Made by a program: the position numbers and the translations under genes | Shown here: one piece after another, positions 1 to 13,900 of the stretch | Layout: each line of letters opens with the position of its first letter | How positions within the stretch are numbered: the stretch's first letter is position 1 | Source: Conus ventricosus | Taxonomy: Eukaryota; Mollusca; Gastropoda; Neogastropoda; Conidae | Direction: 5' to 3' | Assembly (NCBI GenBank): GCA_018398815.1 | Contig: CM031611.1 | Span: 43,402,921 to 43,466,920 of the forward strand | Length of the DNA: 64,000 bases | The notes under the pieces: generated by a model | The model's database searches: none | The model's input: the letters and a program-made list of their open reading frames with translations, nothing else | What the model was told of the DNA's origin: nothing

Positions 1-85
1 GTGGTTGTACACTCCTTTCAGGTACTTAAAGCGTTTGGGGCAGTAATGGCAGCAGTGTTTCTTGTCTTCCTGTCCATCCAGCAAC
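1..85 (-). CDS. PRDM-like gene, exon 9 (partial, zinc finger)
   Basis: The acceptor is GGTTGCAG and the entry phase of 2 matches exon 8. It encodes LLDGQEDKKHCCHYCPKRF then KYLKGVYNH, the start of a further C2H2 finger cut by the window edge. More fingers are likely to the left. Confidence 0.85.
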
Positions 86-3000
86 CTGCAACCAACCACA
101 CAACCACACACATTAGTAACACACATAGGCACACACGCACATATCACAGGTCAACAGTCTGAGCTTTTACCGTTAGCAGCATCAGCAGGCAGCAACTTTC
201 CTCTAATTCTCGTTCTAGTATGACCAAGGCTGTCGGATGAATATCAGTTAATCATTTGTTGTTGTTTTTCTTTCAAATTCATTGGCGTACATGCACTACA
301 CCAGGAAATGGAAAAAAAAAAAAAAAAAAATGGGTGCTGGTAATATTATGTTTCTAAGAGTATCTTCTCCCTCCAACAGACACTCTGCACCAATTTCATG
401 CGTTGTTAATCCTACTGTCATTTCAATATGAGAAAACTAACGCCCCAATCCAACACATTAACCAGCATATGATTGCACCACAGGCCATTCTAAAAGATAC
501 TTTTACAGTTAAAGATTACGTTGTCACCACCAGATACACAGACAGCAAATGACCGGTTAATTTCTTCCCTCTCATACTCAATAGAACCATTACTCTGACA
601 CAGAGTCAAACTCCTCAACCAAAACTGACCACCTTAAATTGATGAAACTATTTTTCCCACTCTGCCCAGCCAAAAAGCAGCAATTTCTGTTTGAGTGCAG
701 ACTAGACTGACATTCGGGACAGAGCAGCCACCTTCAAAGATAGAACACTCCTCCTGACTTCACACCCTTCACTCAGGTTCCCTCCCTTGCCCACCACGCT
801 ACCAAATTTCCAATGCCTTGATTTTTCACCAAAGATCTCTAACGGTCTAGCTCTCCCATCCTGTAAGATAGCAGTTTTACCACTTGTGACGGTGAGCTGA
901 TTACTATCACTGGGAAAATGACAGACAGATTCAAAAGAGATAACATGGACTTTTTGTCAAGGCAGTGGTAGCAGGGCATGCCTCCTTCTGACCTCTCCTG
1001 ACATAGCACAGAAATATAGAATGCAAAAAGTATTCAGCAAAACATTCAAAGCATTTTCTAAAAAAAATTATGTGGGTGTTTCACATTATCTTTTTGATTA
1101 TCTTTGGGCTTTTTTTTGTTTTGCTTTTTTCGGGGGTGGGGGGGGGGGGGGGTTAAGGGGAGATCTTTTTTCTGTACACATGAAATCCATGACATGAAAT
1201 CCATCAGTGGTGAAAGTTTACATTTTCAACCCAACTGATATTCACAGGATAATTACTCACTTGTTTGCAACAGGCGTCTGGCTCAGCAGTTTCTCTCTGC
1301 CGGAGCAGTTCTTGGTGTGGCGCTCCAGCAGCGACAGTGTTCGAAGCTCAGCCGACAGCCTTGGCACTGATGAATGTCCACACACTCCGTCTTCTCCCGC
1401 CGACGAACGTGAGCAGCAGGGTTGTATCTCATTTCGTGGTTTCGCCGCCTCTGCGGCCGTCCAGCCTTTACAGGCATATACTGAGCTTGGAGGAGGTGGT
1501 GGAGAAGCGTGGCGGGGAGTATTTCCAGTTCTGCGTCTTCACCCTTGTGGAGGGCAGCCTGCCAATAGGCGCTGAGCTCGAAGACTTGGCGTCATCTGTC
1601 TTGGTCAAGCCTTGATGAAGAAGCCGGTAATTCCTGGAAGTGGAGGGAAAGGATTTGGCACGGAGCCCCATCACGGTCCCCTGACTTTTGGGCCTGAAGC
1701 TCAGATTTCTGACAGCTCCGCTCTGCTCGCTAGCCTTTCCCACCTTGCTGCCAGTGCTGCTGCTGGGGCTGGTGTCTGGCAGCATCTTCTCCATGAACCG
1801 ATGACGGTTGGCCTTGGGTCTTTTCTTGCGTGTGTGTGGGGTGGTGGGGGTGTTGGGGTCACAGTTCAGGATGTGTGCACGCAGTCGACTGTACTGCTTG
1901 AAAGTCAGGTTGCAGCGAGTGCAGGTGTAAGACTCCAGGTTGATGCACTGAGGGGGCAGGAGAACAGACTCAGCCAACACGCCTCGCGATGACGGCTCTG
2001 GGTAGAAGAGCGTCTCTAAGCTATGACCGTTTTCCACCTGCACAAACATACACACACACACACGTGCCGAGAGATCACATTCGTTAGATACAGACCCAAA
2101 TCCTGATAGGATGAATGCTGCCAACATTTGTTTAATCTAAACTCCTGACACACATGACAACCTACAGTGACTAATGTCTTACAAGTTCCATTTAAAACAC
2201 TTAACACAAGAACATCACAGCATAATTCACCTTTTAGTCAGTAGCCAGTGTAGTTAAGTATCAAGGTCACTGACAAATTAATTATACACTGATAGTTTTG
2301 TGAAATAACACACTAAATTCAGGACATAATGCATCAACTGCAGCAGCTCATGTGCCAAAAGCACAAAACAGAACCTGTGTGTGCGTGTGTATCTGATATT
2401 GTGCACGCATGGATGCATACATGTATGTCACTTAAGCATGTATGGTGTTCTCTGTAGTACTTTTATGTCTTTCCACTGAGAGTGATATTAGACTAGGAGA
2501 AAAGAAAGAGGGATGGAAGTGAAGGGATGGAGATGGGGAGTGGTTGGCAAAGGTGGAGATGTTGAAGGGAGGAAAGAGGGGTCAGATTAAGTATGTATGA
2601 TGTGTTGACACGCATGCACAAATATTTGTAATTTGTTGAGTATGTTATCAGGAACACTGAACCTCCATCTTCAGATGGTGTTACCAAACCAGCAACTTGT
2701 AACAAATAAACAATATATATACACAAACATTTAGGGTACAGAGAAGCAGTGTTCAATACATGTGTGGGAAATCACATATGTATGAGACTATCTGACACAG
2801 AAAAAAAATCTTATGTTGGTATTGGAGACCTCAAAATTTTTAGAAATGAGTAAGTCAAGAGAATTGGAATGAATGCTTTCACAGAATTTCATGAAAGAAT
2901 GTGATAAAGAATAATAATTCCACAAACTGAAAAAAACCCCAGTTCTTCGTATTTTAAAAGCATCGATTTCCAATCCATGTATTAGGGAAAGTATTTCCTT

Positions 3001-3466
3001 CAGATGAGAGCTGCTTTTTCATTAATCTTGTATGGGAGCTTTTTAATGGCAACCTAGTAGTAGTACACCATTCTCTTCTTGAAAGCATCTGGTAAATTTA
3101 TACAAATAAAGTTAACAATTCTACGAAAGCCTTTTTACCCCCCGTTTAATTTTTGTGTTTGTTTTGTCTTTTATAACAAAATGACCAATAAGACAGTATC
3201 CAGCAGAAAGCAATTTCAGCGCTTCTCAAAACTAAATGACTTACTTAAACTACTATTTTTTTAATCTCGTCTTAAAGTCTAATGATTCTTACTACAAGGC
3301 TTGAAAAAACAACTACGCATCAACATGGAACAAAATTTGAAATAGAATCAATGAAAAGCTAATGAGATAATGTAATACTACCACCGTAACAATTGCTGTA
3401 AGCTCAGATGTAACATCATGTGGAATGACGTAATACTACAGCCATTAAAATCGCAGAAAGTTCAGA

Positions 3467-3504
<38 letters not shown>

Positions 3505-6500
3505 TTTCTTTCAAAAAGAAACCACATTTCTATCATTGAATCAGGTATCAGATATGCCAATCCCGCCTTTGCATGCGCTACTAATACATGTGTGTTTACA
3601 TCTTCCCACGACATGGATATTTTCTTCCCATATACTGAGATCTATACTTGCATGGCAGGCTAGAATAACTGAACTATTTCTCCTATTTCTTTTTATGGAT
3701 ATGGTCTACATAAAGTTTGCCTGTAATAGTCAAAGCCGTTTCTTACAAGTTACAGTGCAAGTTACAAGTACCCGAGTCAATCTTACACTCATCTAGTGCA
3801 GTAAGTTTAATCTTCGGTCATGTGAAAAGGCAACACACAGAAACACTACTATCATCAAAAATTTAATCCTATAAATAAAACATAATGTAACACAAACCTA
3901 ACAGCAGGAACATGCTAAGATAGAGCTTTCACAACTCCACCACTGGTCGCAGCTTCGAATTAATCCAGTTCTAACAGAACAGTTACAATCGTGTTGGGAA
4001 GCAACACGGGGAGAGGGAATGGGAGGAAAGAGTACTCAAAAGGAAAACACACACACACAAAATGTGAATACGCACACACACAAGTGAACGTGTACACATG
4101 CACAAACACACATTTACAAAACAGGCATGCATATATGTATGCACATGCACACACACACACGCACACACACACACATACACACAGAGCATTGCACCTCCCA
4201 AAACAATCAACTAAAGAAGGAAACTGCCCTCACCTCAAAATGTGAGCACTGTATCGATGGGTGTTTCTTCACCTGATGTCTGAACACGGACTCGATGCCA
4301 TAGAAGTAGCGCCGACACAGGGAGCACACAACGAACACAGTACTGTTCCTGCCAAACCGCATGTTGGCAAAGTCCTTAGCGGTCCTCTTTGACGGCTCCC
4401 CAAACTCTGTGTTGTCAGGCTGGCAGCGCAGACAGATTTCTTCAGCCTCCCGGTCAATGGCCACACGCTCTTGGAGAGCTTGCAGCCGAAACTTGGTCTG
4501 TAGATCAAAAAGTTCACAATCCACGGAACTATCTTGTTCGCCATCAGCAGGCTGTGAAATGAGTGCATCTGACTGGGACTGAGAATCATCGTCAGCCATG
4601 ACTGGTTGTGAAAGTAGTATGTCTGAGGAACTTGAAGACTGCTGATCTTTCTTTTCAGATGTTTTTCCCATCTCTTCTAGAGCTTTCCTATTCTGATCTG
4701 TCGAGTCATCTGTCCTAGCCTTCAGATCCGGGCTGTTCACAGGAAAACTATCGTTGTTTTCCTTACAAGCCTCATTTTGATCTTGACCTCCTTCACCTGA
4801 AGTCTGTCTACTTCCTGCAGTTGGTTCTGGAGCATCGCCATTCTCACTGGCGCTCATCTTTTTATCATCCGTGGTGTCTGCAGAGGTAACTGTGGTCGGA
4901 ACTTTCACTTTTTTGGCAGCTAACTGAAGCTTCTTCAAGTATTCTTCTTCATCTTTGCTTTCCACTGAACGAGCAGGCACAGTGGCAGTGTCAGTGACAT
5001 GAGGACAGGGCTTCTTGTCTTTGCGCACATACAGTATGATTCCCTTGGACAAATATTCCAACTCTTTTTCACTGAGATCATTGGAAGGTTGAGCTTCTGC
5101 ACAGGTGGAAGCTGTATTGTCTGCTGCCTTACTAATCATAGTTGGGGGCAAATGTTCAGATTTAGAGGCCGAGTCCTTTGAAGTGTCTAGCTGCACACTG
5201 TTTTGATCTGTGTTCTTATCAAGCTGCTCTTTCACTGTGACGGCTGGCTTCTCACAAACATTATTCTTGTGCCCATTAACTGGTGCATCATGGATTCCCT
5301 TCACTGACAGTGACCATGCTTCATCAATTTTCTCAGCACCACCCTCTCTTGTTTCCATGGTTCCACTGGCTGTAGATTCAACAGCTGAAGTATCTCCTAC
5401 TGTGTTGGAGGATGGCTGGCATCGGCGGGATTCTGCACACTGTGACATATCATCAGCGAGATCCTTCACAAGCCCCTTTGTCAGAGCATTGCTGTCACTG
5501 GAAGCGACATTACTGTTTTCCACTAATGACCCAGGAGGCACTATGGCACCTTCAGTTTTGACAATGAGATCGTCACACTCTTCAGATATTGCACAAGCAG
5601 GTTCACAACTGGGTGACACAACAGATCCCTGTGGATTTACTACCTTCTTGGACTGGCAAACAGTTTGACAGGTGGAAGAGTCTGCGACACTGGTTTTAGA
5701 TTCTTCATCTTTCGTTTGATTCTGATCAACTGTTTTGGAAGACGTAGCTCCTTCTTTCTTTTCTTCTTTGTCTTCACTTGTCTCAGATGTGCCTGACTGT
5801 AACAGGCCTTCACTTTCTGAACTTTGGGCAAACAGACTGTTCTTTGAATTCACACTGTTCACATGAACTGGACTGTCAAAGACCTCATCAGACTGCCCCG
5901 TCTTCTCAGACTTCTCATTTCCCTTCTGATGGCCCAAATGACTGCTGTCATTTTGGGATCTTCTTTCCACAACCTTTGTGGAGACCCTCCCAGCAGGGAT
6001 GCCTGTACCCTGCTGATTCTCAAATGACCCAACAGAGGCTCGACGTACTAGTTTACATTCATCCCGGTTCTCTTTACCCAAAGAACCAAACGAAGCTCTC
6101 CGCGGCATCCTTTCCTTCTCTCCCAAGTTGAGACCATCTGATGTACCCACGGATCCCCGTCTCGTGGCTTCTCTCTCTGCCACTGCTGACCTAGTTGGGT
6201 AGGCAAGAGACATGTCACCCTCCAGGGACAGAAAAGCCCCTTTCCGGTCCGATGAAGGTCCTGCAGGGGGAGGTGGGGTAGAGGGACAACAGGATCTGTG
6301 GGTGAAAAAAAGCGAGGGAAATTGTACGTGGACCATTGAAAGTTGGCATAGTCAACCTGGATCTCCTCTGCTTCATCCAGAGGCACGTACCCATCCACAA
6401 TGATGTGCTGATGGGCGCTCTTCAGCGCCTCAGATCCTCCATCCACGTAATTCGACAGGTTGTCGGCAATGTTGTCTGCCACATTCCTGTAATATGACGC

Positions 6501-9500
6501 AGGAGATGGGGGAGGAGAAAATCAAAGCCAAAGTCTGATGATTCTCGCTCAGCCTGTTCCTTCTCAAGGTCTTCATAGATCTTCTCCACCCTAGCCTCGA
6601 TGTGCACGCTCCTGGAGTTGGCCGAGTCTTCCCACGCTGGTGACTCTTCCTCCGCCTTCAAGGGAGCAGTAGATGGGGGAGATGGTAGCATTTTCACAAA
6701 CTGCCCAGACATCTTCACAACGCGGTGAACAGAGCGGCGGTGACGGCACATGCTGCCATACGTGGAAAACTTCTTTTTGCAGATGGGGCAGATGTCACCA
6801 GTCACATCTTTGGGGGGCTTGCGTCCCCTGGTCTCTGTCCATCCTGCAGGGTGCAGGGCCTTGAACTCCATGATGGCCTCCTCTTCTGTTTTGAACTGCA
6901 CTGGCTCCACCACTGGACGTACTGAATTGTTTGAAGCCGTCGTATCTGTAACAAAGGCATCCAAAAAGTTTCTCATTGTCCATTTGATTCATTTCAAATG
7001 TGACAAAACTTTGAGGGAAAATCGTGCTAACCCCTCATGGATCTCTTTTCCATAAGATATCAATTTATCAGCTCTATCCGATGACACACAAGAATGCTTG
7101 GCCAATTTATTTGCAAACTTTTTAACTATTGTTTAATCCTACATTGCCCCTCTGCAGCACTCCATTTAACTACAGACCCGTCCTTTGCAGCCTATTGAGG
7201 GAAACTAAGTTTCCTTGCCATCTGAGGTATTTGGGAATCTCTAAGCATTAAGACAAATCTTCTGAGGGTAGCACCTTTTGCATGCCATTTGCAAAGTGTT
7301 TTGATTTAGCTCCAAGTCCGTTAGCTCTAGGTCCGTTTTGTAACGCTTGCCAACTTGTGTCGTGTGTGACGATGAGTGACAGTGACAGGTGGACTGTCCA
7401 TTCAACACGACTGTGAGGTTTAGAGGCCCAGATCCCATTGAGCCAGCTGGGTCAGAAAGCAGTGAAAAGTGTACGGGTGTGCCTGTGCTCACTTTGAAAT
7501 TCAGTGACAAAAGCATGTGGGCTGACCACAAGGTGGATAAATGGCTTCAAGAGTGTGGATGGATTTCAGATTTTCCACAAGTGTCCACACTGCTCTTTCA
7601 TAAACATAACCACTGCTCGAACACACATCACAGCAAATTAAGTCCACCTTTCGATTTTTATCCATGCAAAATTTGGAATGATTCTAATCTAAAATCTTTG
7701 TTTTGTATTTTGATGATCTGAGGGAGGTTTTGAGAAGATTGAACTTTCAGATACTGAAGGTGTTATTTACAGGCAGCTAGTGTAACTGTGTTCTAACTAC
7801 AATTCTACCTGCACTATTCTACAGATCATCTCACCCTTTCCTTTCTGTGGCTCTGTGGAGGTTTTGTTCCCCATGTCTGGAAGGGGTGCCTGGCTTCTCT
7901 TGGGCAAGTCGGGATGAACTGCACGTAAATGCTTCACAAGCTCCGCCACATTAGGGTAGACCACATCACAGCCGTACTTGCAGGGGAAGTTACGGCCTGA
8001 GTGGAAGCGCAGGTGCTTGCGCATGTTGGCTTCGTTCAGGAACTTTTTGCCGCAGATGTGACATGCTGTTGACAACTCACCTGCAAGAAATATCACAGTC
8101 AGTAACCTGCACCATGTTTGGAACAAAGGAGTAAAAGTTCATAGGATTCAGCATTTTGCATTATATAGAATCTTTTTTTTCCCGTATGAAATGAATCAGA
8201 GTTGAATCAACACAAAACAACATAACATAAGTGAACGAGGCACAGTCACACGCCAAGTGAAACATTCCCATAAAGATTATGACCACCGATATTTAGAGAG
8301 CTGGCACTGTGGATGGAGAAAAATGGGGTGGGGGAGGCACACTCTTATTTTGCAAATATTGAGAGTTTACTGATTTCAAAACAAAATATAGGATCTAGCT
8401 TACATTGTTGTGGGCCATAAAAACAAAGTCCCCATCCCACCCCACCCTGTTGCCTTCCCCCCCCCCCCCCCACCCCCCCCCCCCCCAAGTATGAAACAAA
8501 CTTTGGACATTAAACCATCAATGACCACGGTTTGTCTCTGCCTGGGCAAATAAAGGCCAATAACTGAAGTTATTTACTGCACTGTTGATACCATCAAAGC
8601 TGCAAGCCATCTAAAAACAGAACTACCTCATAACTGAAATACCAAAACTTTGATTCAAAACAATGTAAAGTCAGAAGCAAAAACTAAACAGTGATAAAAA
8701 ATACAGTTCATACCAAGTACATTTGAATCAAGACATAAAAACTACTGATTTTAAATTACCCAAAAATCATACCTGAATATCAAACGAAGCAAATACATAA
8801 AATTGGTCAATGATTAATGTGATAATATATAACAAATGAAAGAAACATGTTCCCCTGGAGGAGTTTGAGAAAGGGATATAACCCATGCACGATTCACACA
8901 AACTAGCAAAAACCTGTAACAGCCTCCCTTACAGACCACTTACACGGTCATTAGCAAATACCTTTTGTCAGTACTGGAAACTACAGCTATTCTTCCTTCA
9001 GTGTTTCCTCAGCGGTTTTTTTTAAGTTAGAGGTCTCAAACTGAGACATAATTTGGTACACAAACAGTAACATGAAAACAAACAAAAGATAATCCACCCA
9101 AGTGTTTCCCAGCGATCTTGACGATGCACGCACACAGGAACAAGAAAGAAAACAATGCCTTGATCTGTGCACTGTACGTTCAACACTGAGCTACAAAAGT
9201 TTTGGAAAAAAAAAGCAGCTTTTTAATGGAGTGGATCACTAACAAAGCTTCTGAATGAAGTGAAGGAAGTAATCCATCCCACCATGATCAGAATTTTGGA
9301 AAGATTCCTTCCCTCTTCACCGCCCATTACCGTAAGGAGTTACATCTAAAACTCCCCAAACCAACACTTAACCGAAAAACTCCACACTTACTGATCTGGG
9401 ATCCATGGACTCCATGTGCCGCTGGTAGTTATGGCGGAACCGAAAACGCTGATTGCACCGCTCACAACCAAACTGCTTATCTCCCTTGGAGCGATGGGCA

Positions 9501-10915
9501 TCGTGGGTGAGATGGTGCTTGAGTTTTACCACTGAAGGGAACAACTGCACGCACAAATGGCATCGAAATGCATCTGTAACACCATCTATGCCACTGTACG
9601 AAAATGTCTTCCTCCCTTCTATGGGTTTGCTCATTAGACTTTCCTCGATGGTTGCTCTGTTCAGTTTGGCCTTGGCCTCTTTGCCACTGCCCTCCAGTCT
9701 ACGCTATTCACATCCAATGAGCTGTTGGCACCATCCATGTGGCAGCAGCATGAGTTTCATTCTCCACCATCTCTTCCTTGATAAGGAGACTTTCATCCTG
9801 TTCGCTCCCATCCGGCCTCACCCTGGGGCTGTTGCCGTCGGAGGAAGAGTCCGAGGCATCCATGTCATCGGCATCGGGGTCCACATCTGCCTCGATCCTG
9901 GCTGTGGACATTGCGGTCTTGTGATCCAGCACCGCGATGTCTTCTTCAGACAGGTACTTGTGGTTGAGATGTTCTCGCAGCACATGCCGCTTCAGACTCA
10001 GCGCTTTGCGGTAGAGGTTTTCGCAGATGTCGCAGGTGTACCTCTTGCGTTTGGGCGCGGTGCAAGGCACCGTTTTGTGACTGACAATGACTCTGAACAG
10101 AAACTGAAAGTTGGTGTTCATATGTTCCTCCATGTATTCTGCAGTGCCTACCAGGCTTGACCGCTTCTGTTTGGGGCGGGAGGGTCCCATGAAACCCACT
10201 AGGGGCTTAACATTGGTGCCTGATTGAGGGGAAGCATGGTCCTTCGTGTCGTGACTGCCGTTGGACTGCTCCTTGGAGGACTTCAAGAAGTCCACGATCT
10301 GAAGGATGGTTTTCGGACGTTTCATGGGAGGGGTCTGCCTGGGCTCAGAGAACTGGACGCCCGATGACATCCTCAACAAGTCGCCCGACCCTGTGGCATT
10401 TGTTTGCTGCGAGGTGGAGACTGTGTTATGTGAGGTAGATGTCTGCACTTTACTCATGGGCTGAACGCTTGCCATACTTTTAGACACAGCAGCAGGGGCC
10501 CCGTTTTTCTGGGTGCCCACTTTTGCACTGGACGTCACTTTCCCTGCCGGAACAGAGGCGCAGCGACGACGGGTATTACCACTGCTGGCGTTCTTTCTGA
10601 TTCGGTTGTGATGAAGTCCAGAGGAGGCAAAAATCACATCGTCATGGTCCAAAGGCACCATATCCTCAGACACCTTCTTCTTTCGCAGTCTCTTGCCATT
10701 TCCCACCAAATCGCCTTGCGGTGGATTGGTTTCTGTTGACCCTTTCCTCTCTGTGGACCAAAACATGACAGTGTACACCGATTTAAAGTCAAAGACCGTC
10801 TTCACTGGAAGAGACAGTGAGAGAGAGAGAAACAGAGAGAGAGAGAAAGACAGAGAGTGAGTGAGAGAGTGTGCATGTATGTGCATGTGTGTGTGTGTGT
10901 GTGTGTATGTGTGTA

Positions 10916-10947
<32 letters not shown>

Positions 10948-13900
10948 CGTGTACACATGTGCATGTAAGTGTGCATGTATGCTTTACATGGGCATATGCA
11001 CACAAGCATGAATATGTGTGTGTGTGAGTAAATATGTTTATAAATATGTATGTCTATGATGTGCAGGTGTATGTGCTAGTGTGTGTGTGTATTGCGGATA
11101 CAAGCACATACAAGTATGAATGTTTGTGTACATGGTCGAACATGTTTGTGTAATTGTGTATCGGAAATGAAATGAGGTAGGGAACAGTAAACGATAAACA
11201 GTAAACAAGTGGGGTATGTTTTGCTCCTATAAGGAAACCTAACACAGAGTAACTTTTATTCAAGACTGGCACAGCCTTTTAAACTTGAATAAAGTCAGAC
11301 AAATACATAGACGAACAATTTGTCTGACTTTATTCAAGTTTAAAAGGCTGTGCCAGTCTTGAATAAAAGTTACTCTGTGTTAGGTTTCCTTATGGGAGCA
11401 AAACATACCCCACTTGTTTACTGTTTATCGTTTACTGTTCCCTACCTCATTTCATTTCCGATTTTGCTTTGATTAAATTGAGGTTATTTGTATTTGTTTC
11501 TGTCCGTCTGTGTGTTTGTCTTTTGATCTCCCTTGCATCTTTGGGTGGATCCTCAGGCGTAGGCTCAAAGACTGTCCCCTACATTTTATATTATTTGCAT
11601 AATGTCTTTAGTTTTACAGCAACTTTTTTTCCTCCCCACACTTTCGTTTGGTTGCATTTACTACTCTTCGCTGGCTGCTCTGGGGGTGCTATTGGATTCT
11701 TTTTTGCACCCATGGTGGTGAGAACACCACAGTATTATGGACTGTGCTGTGTCTCTATTTGACGGCGGGAGCGCAGACACAACCAGCCTGGTCTCCCTGA
11801 TGAGTCCCGATCCAGCGGGCGAAAGGCCTCCGAGCAGGCAATACAAATATATCTACCTTCAAAAGGGATTGCGATGGTTCCCTTATGCAGCTAGAGAAGA
11901 GTTTTCATATCTGTAATATATTTTTTTTTTAATTTCATTTTCCCAGTTTCTCCATCTTCAAACTCCCTTCTCCCCTCCCCTCCCCTCAAGTCCAAATCTT
12001 TGCCAGACAGTTCAGTTGTTGGCCTGCGCTTGTTTTTCCCCCACTATTAGATTGTTCGTCTATTTATTTGTCTGACTTTATTCAAGTTTAAAAGGCTGTG
12101 CCAGTCTTGAATAAAAGTTACTCTGTGTTAGGTTTCCTTATGGGAGCAAAACATACCCCACTTGTTTACTGTTAATTGTGTATCAACAAACACATAAAAA
12201 TGTAAATCGTTCGTAATTCTTAATTGTTAAACCTGACGCACAGCTCATAGTTCAGGTAAAAAAACAGCAACACACACACAATTCTCTCTCTCTCACCCAC
12301 ACACTCACTCTCTCTCACACTCACTCACTCACACACACATACACATACACACACACGCACACACACACACAAACTACACACACATACACACAAAGCAAGA
12401 CTGACCAGTGGTTAGAACGGATATGGATCTGCTCTCTTGTTTGCGTTTTCGAGACTTCCTGTTTGTTGTTTCAAACCATGTCAGCAGTTCCTCTCCTGGC
12501 TTGATATCCTGGAACACAGCAGACATTTTCACTGAAAGGACATTCTAGGCAGCATGACAGACATCTCTTTATTCCGGCACTTTGGTTTATTCTAAGGTTT
12601 TTATGCCCTTTCCCGTTTATTCTACTATATCTCCCAAAATATCAAACACTGAACTGCCTTTTGCGGATGGGGGCTAGCGTGTGTGGGAGTGGGAGTGGGA
12701 GGTAATTTCCATTTTAAGAGAGTTGAAACCGAGTCCCATAACCTACTGCCACAGAGATATTGAACTGTTAAGGGTTCAACACGTCAACACCAATGCCAAA
12801 AGGGCCGCGAACTGCTCAGCGATTCTGCCTCCGCTGGCCAATTCGAAGATTTGACAAGGGTGCAACGTTATGGACCGCAGGACCCAACTTTTTCCTTCCA
12901 CTGCCTTAACCTTCCCTTGACTGAATCAGGTACCCTATCCATCTACTGCTTGGTGGACAGAGACAGCTTTGCAAGCAAAAACCAAACCAGTCTGAACTAA
13001 CAACCGTCAGTTCCACAGCAGAATGCTCTAACCATGTGACTTTGGGTCCCTCTATAAACAAAAAAAATTGTTATGCTATGTGAGACATACCTCACAGACA
13101 AAAGTAAAAATGCAAGTCATACAATTTGCATTGTACATAGCAGCAGAAGAAGCCGCAGCAGTGAAGGTATACCAGTTCAGTGAAATCTCTTTAATGGCTT
13201 CTAAAAACAACGTTCTTTGTTCTCACTGTAGGGGAAAGAAGGGGCAGAGAGGGGAGGGGAGGGGTGGATGGAGTGGAACACGAGGGCTGTGTTAACTGCT
13301 GCCATCTAGTGGATTCTGTACACAATCTTCCATCAAGCTGAGAGAAGACAGAACCCAGATACTTCAAAAGGACTGAGTACACAATGCAGTTCCCCTAGTT
13401 AAGCTGTGTGTTTGAGGATCAGTGAAATCTACCAATACCTAACGAAACTACAGAAGAATCAATCCAATGCAATGAAATGTTGCAGAGGCAATGGGCAAGT
13501 GCAACAAAATTCTTCTTGCGATACTTTCAACAATATTGTGAAGGTGAACTTCAAACTTAAATGTAAGTTGCTTTGCAGCAAGCATGCAAAGGTGCTGACA
13601 ATCAGCACTTTCCAGAGCAGAAACAAACACAAAAAAAAAACAGGAAGAAAAGCTGAATGCAATGACACTGTTGCAATGTAGCCAAAACCAAAAAAACTTG
13701 AGGGTATGGCAGATAGACATCCATCCCATTTAGATCTTTAACAACTTGTCAAGCGTGGGATGGTCTCCCAATACCCATTGCCCACTCAACATCTTGCCTA
13801 ATGTTATATTATGTATAATAAATTTGGGGGCTGAACCAGTCCACCGCGTTCATCCATTCAGGGGAGGTAACTTCATTCAAGACTGGGAACTGCGGGCAGC

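Noticed and set aside
1207..1992. Three plus-strand open frames opposite exon 8
   Set aside because: They are antisense shadows of the zinc-finger coding exon, which has matching splice phases and finger motifs on the minus strand.
6285..6345. A splice acceptor TTTTTTTCACCCACAG inside exon 7
   Set aside because: Any donor would leave an intron under 45 bases; a missing base in the seven-base homopolymer is simpler.
6482..6545. A cryptic GC-AG or GT-AG intron in exon 7 in place of the frame break near 6518 (the acceptor-like CATATTACAG is attractive)
   Set aside because: The available donors are all in phase 0 while the acceptor needs phase 2, and the intron would be only ~65 bases; a one-base homopolymer loss explains the data better.
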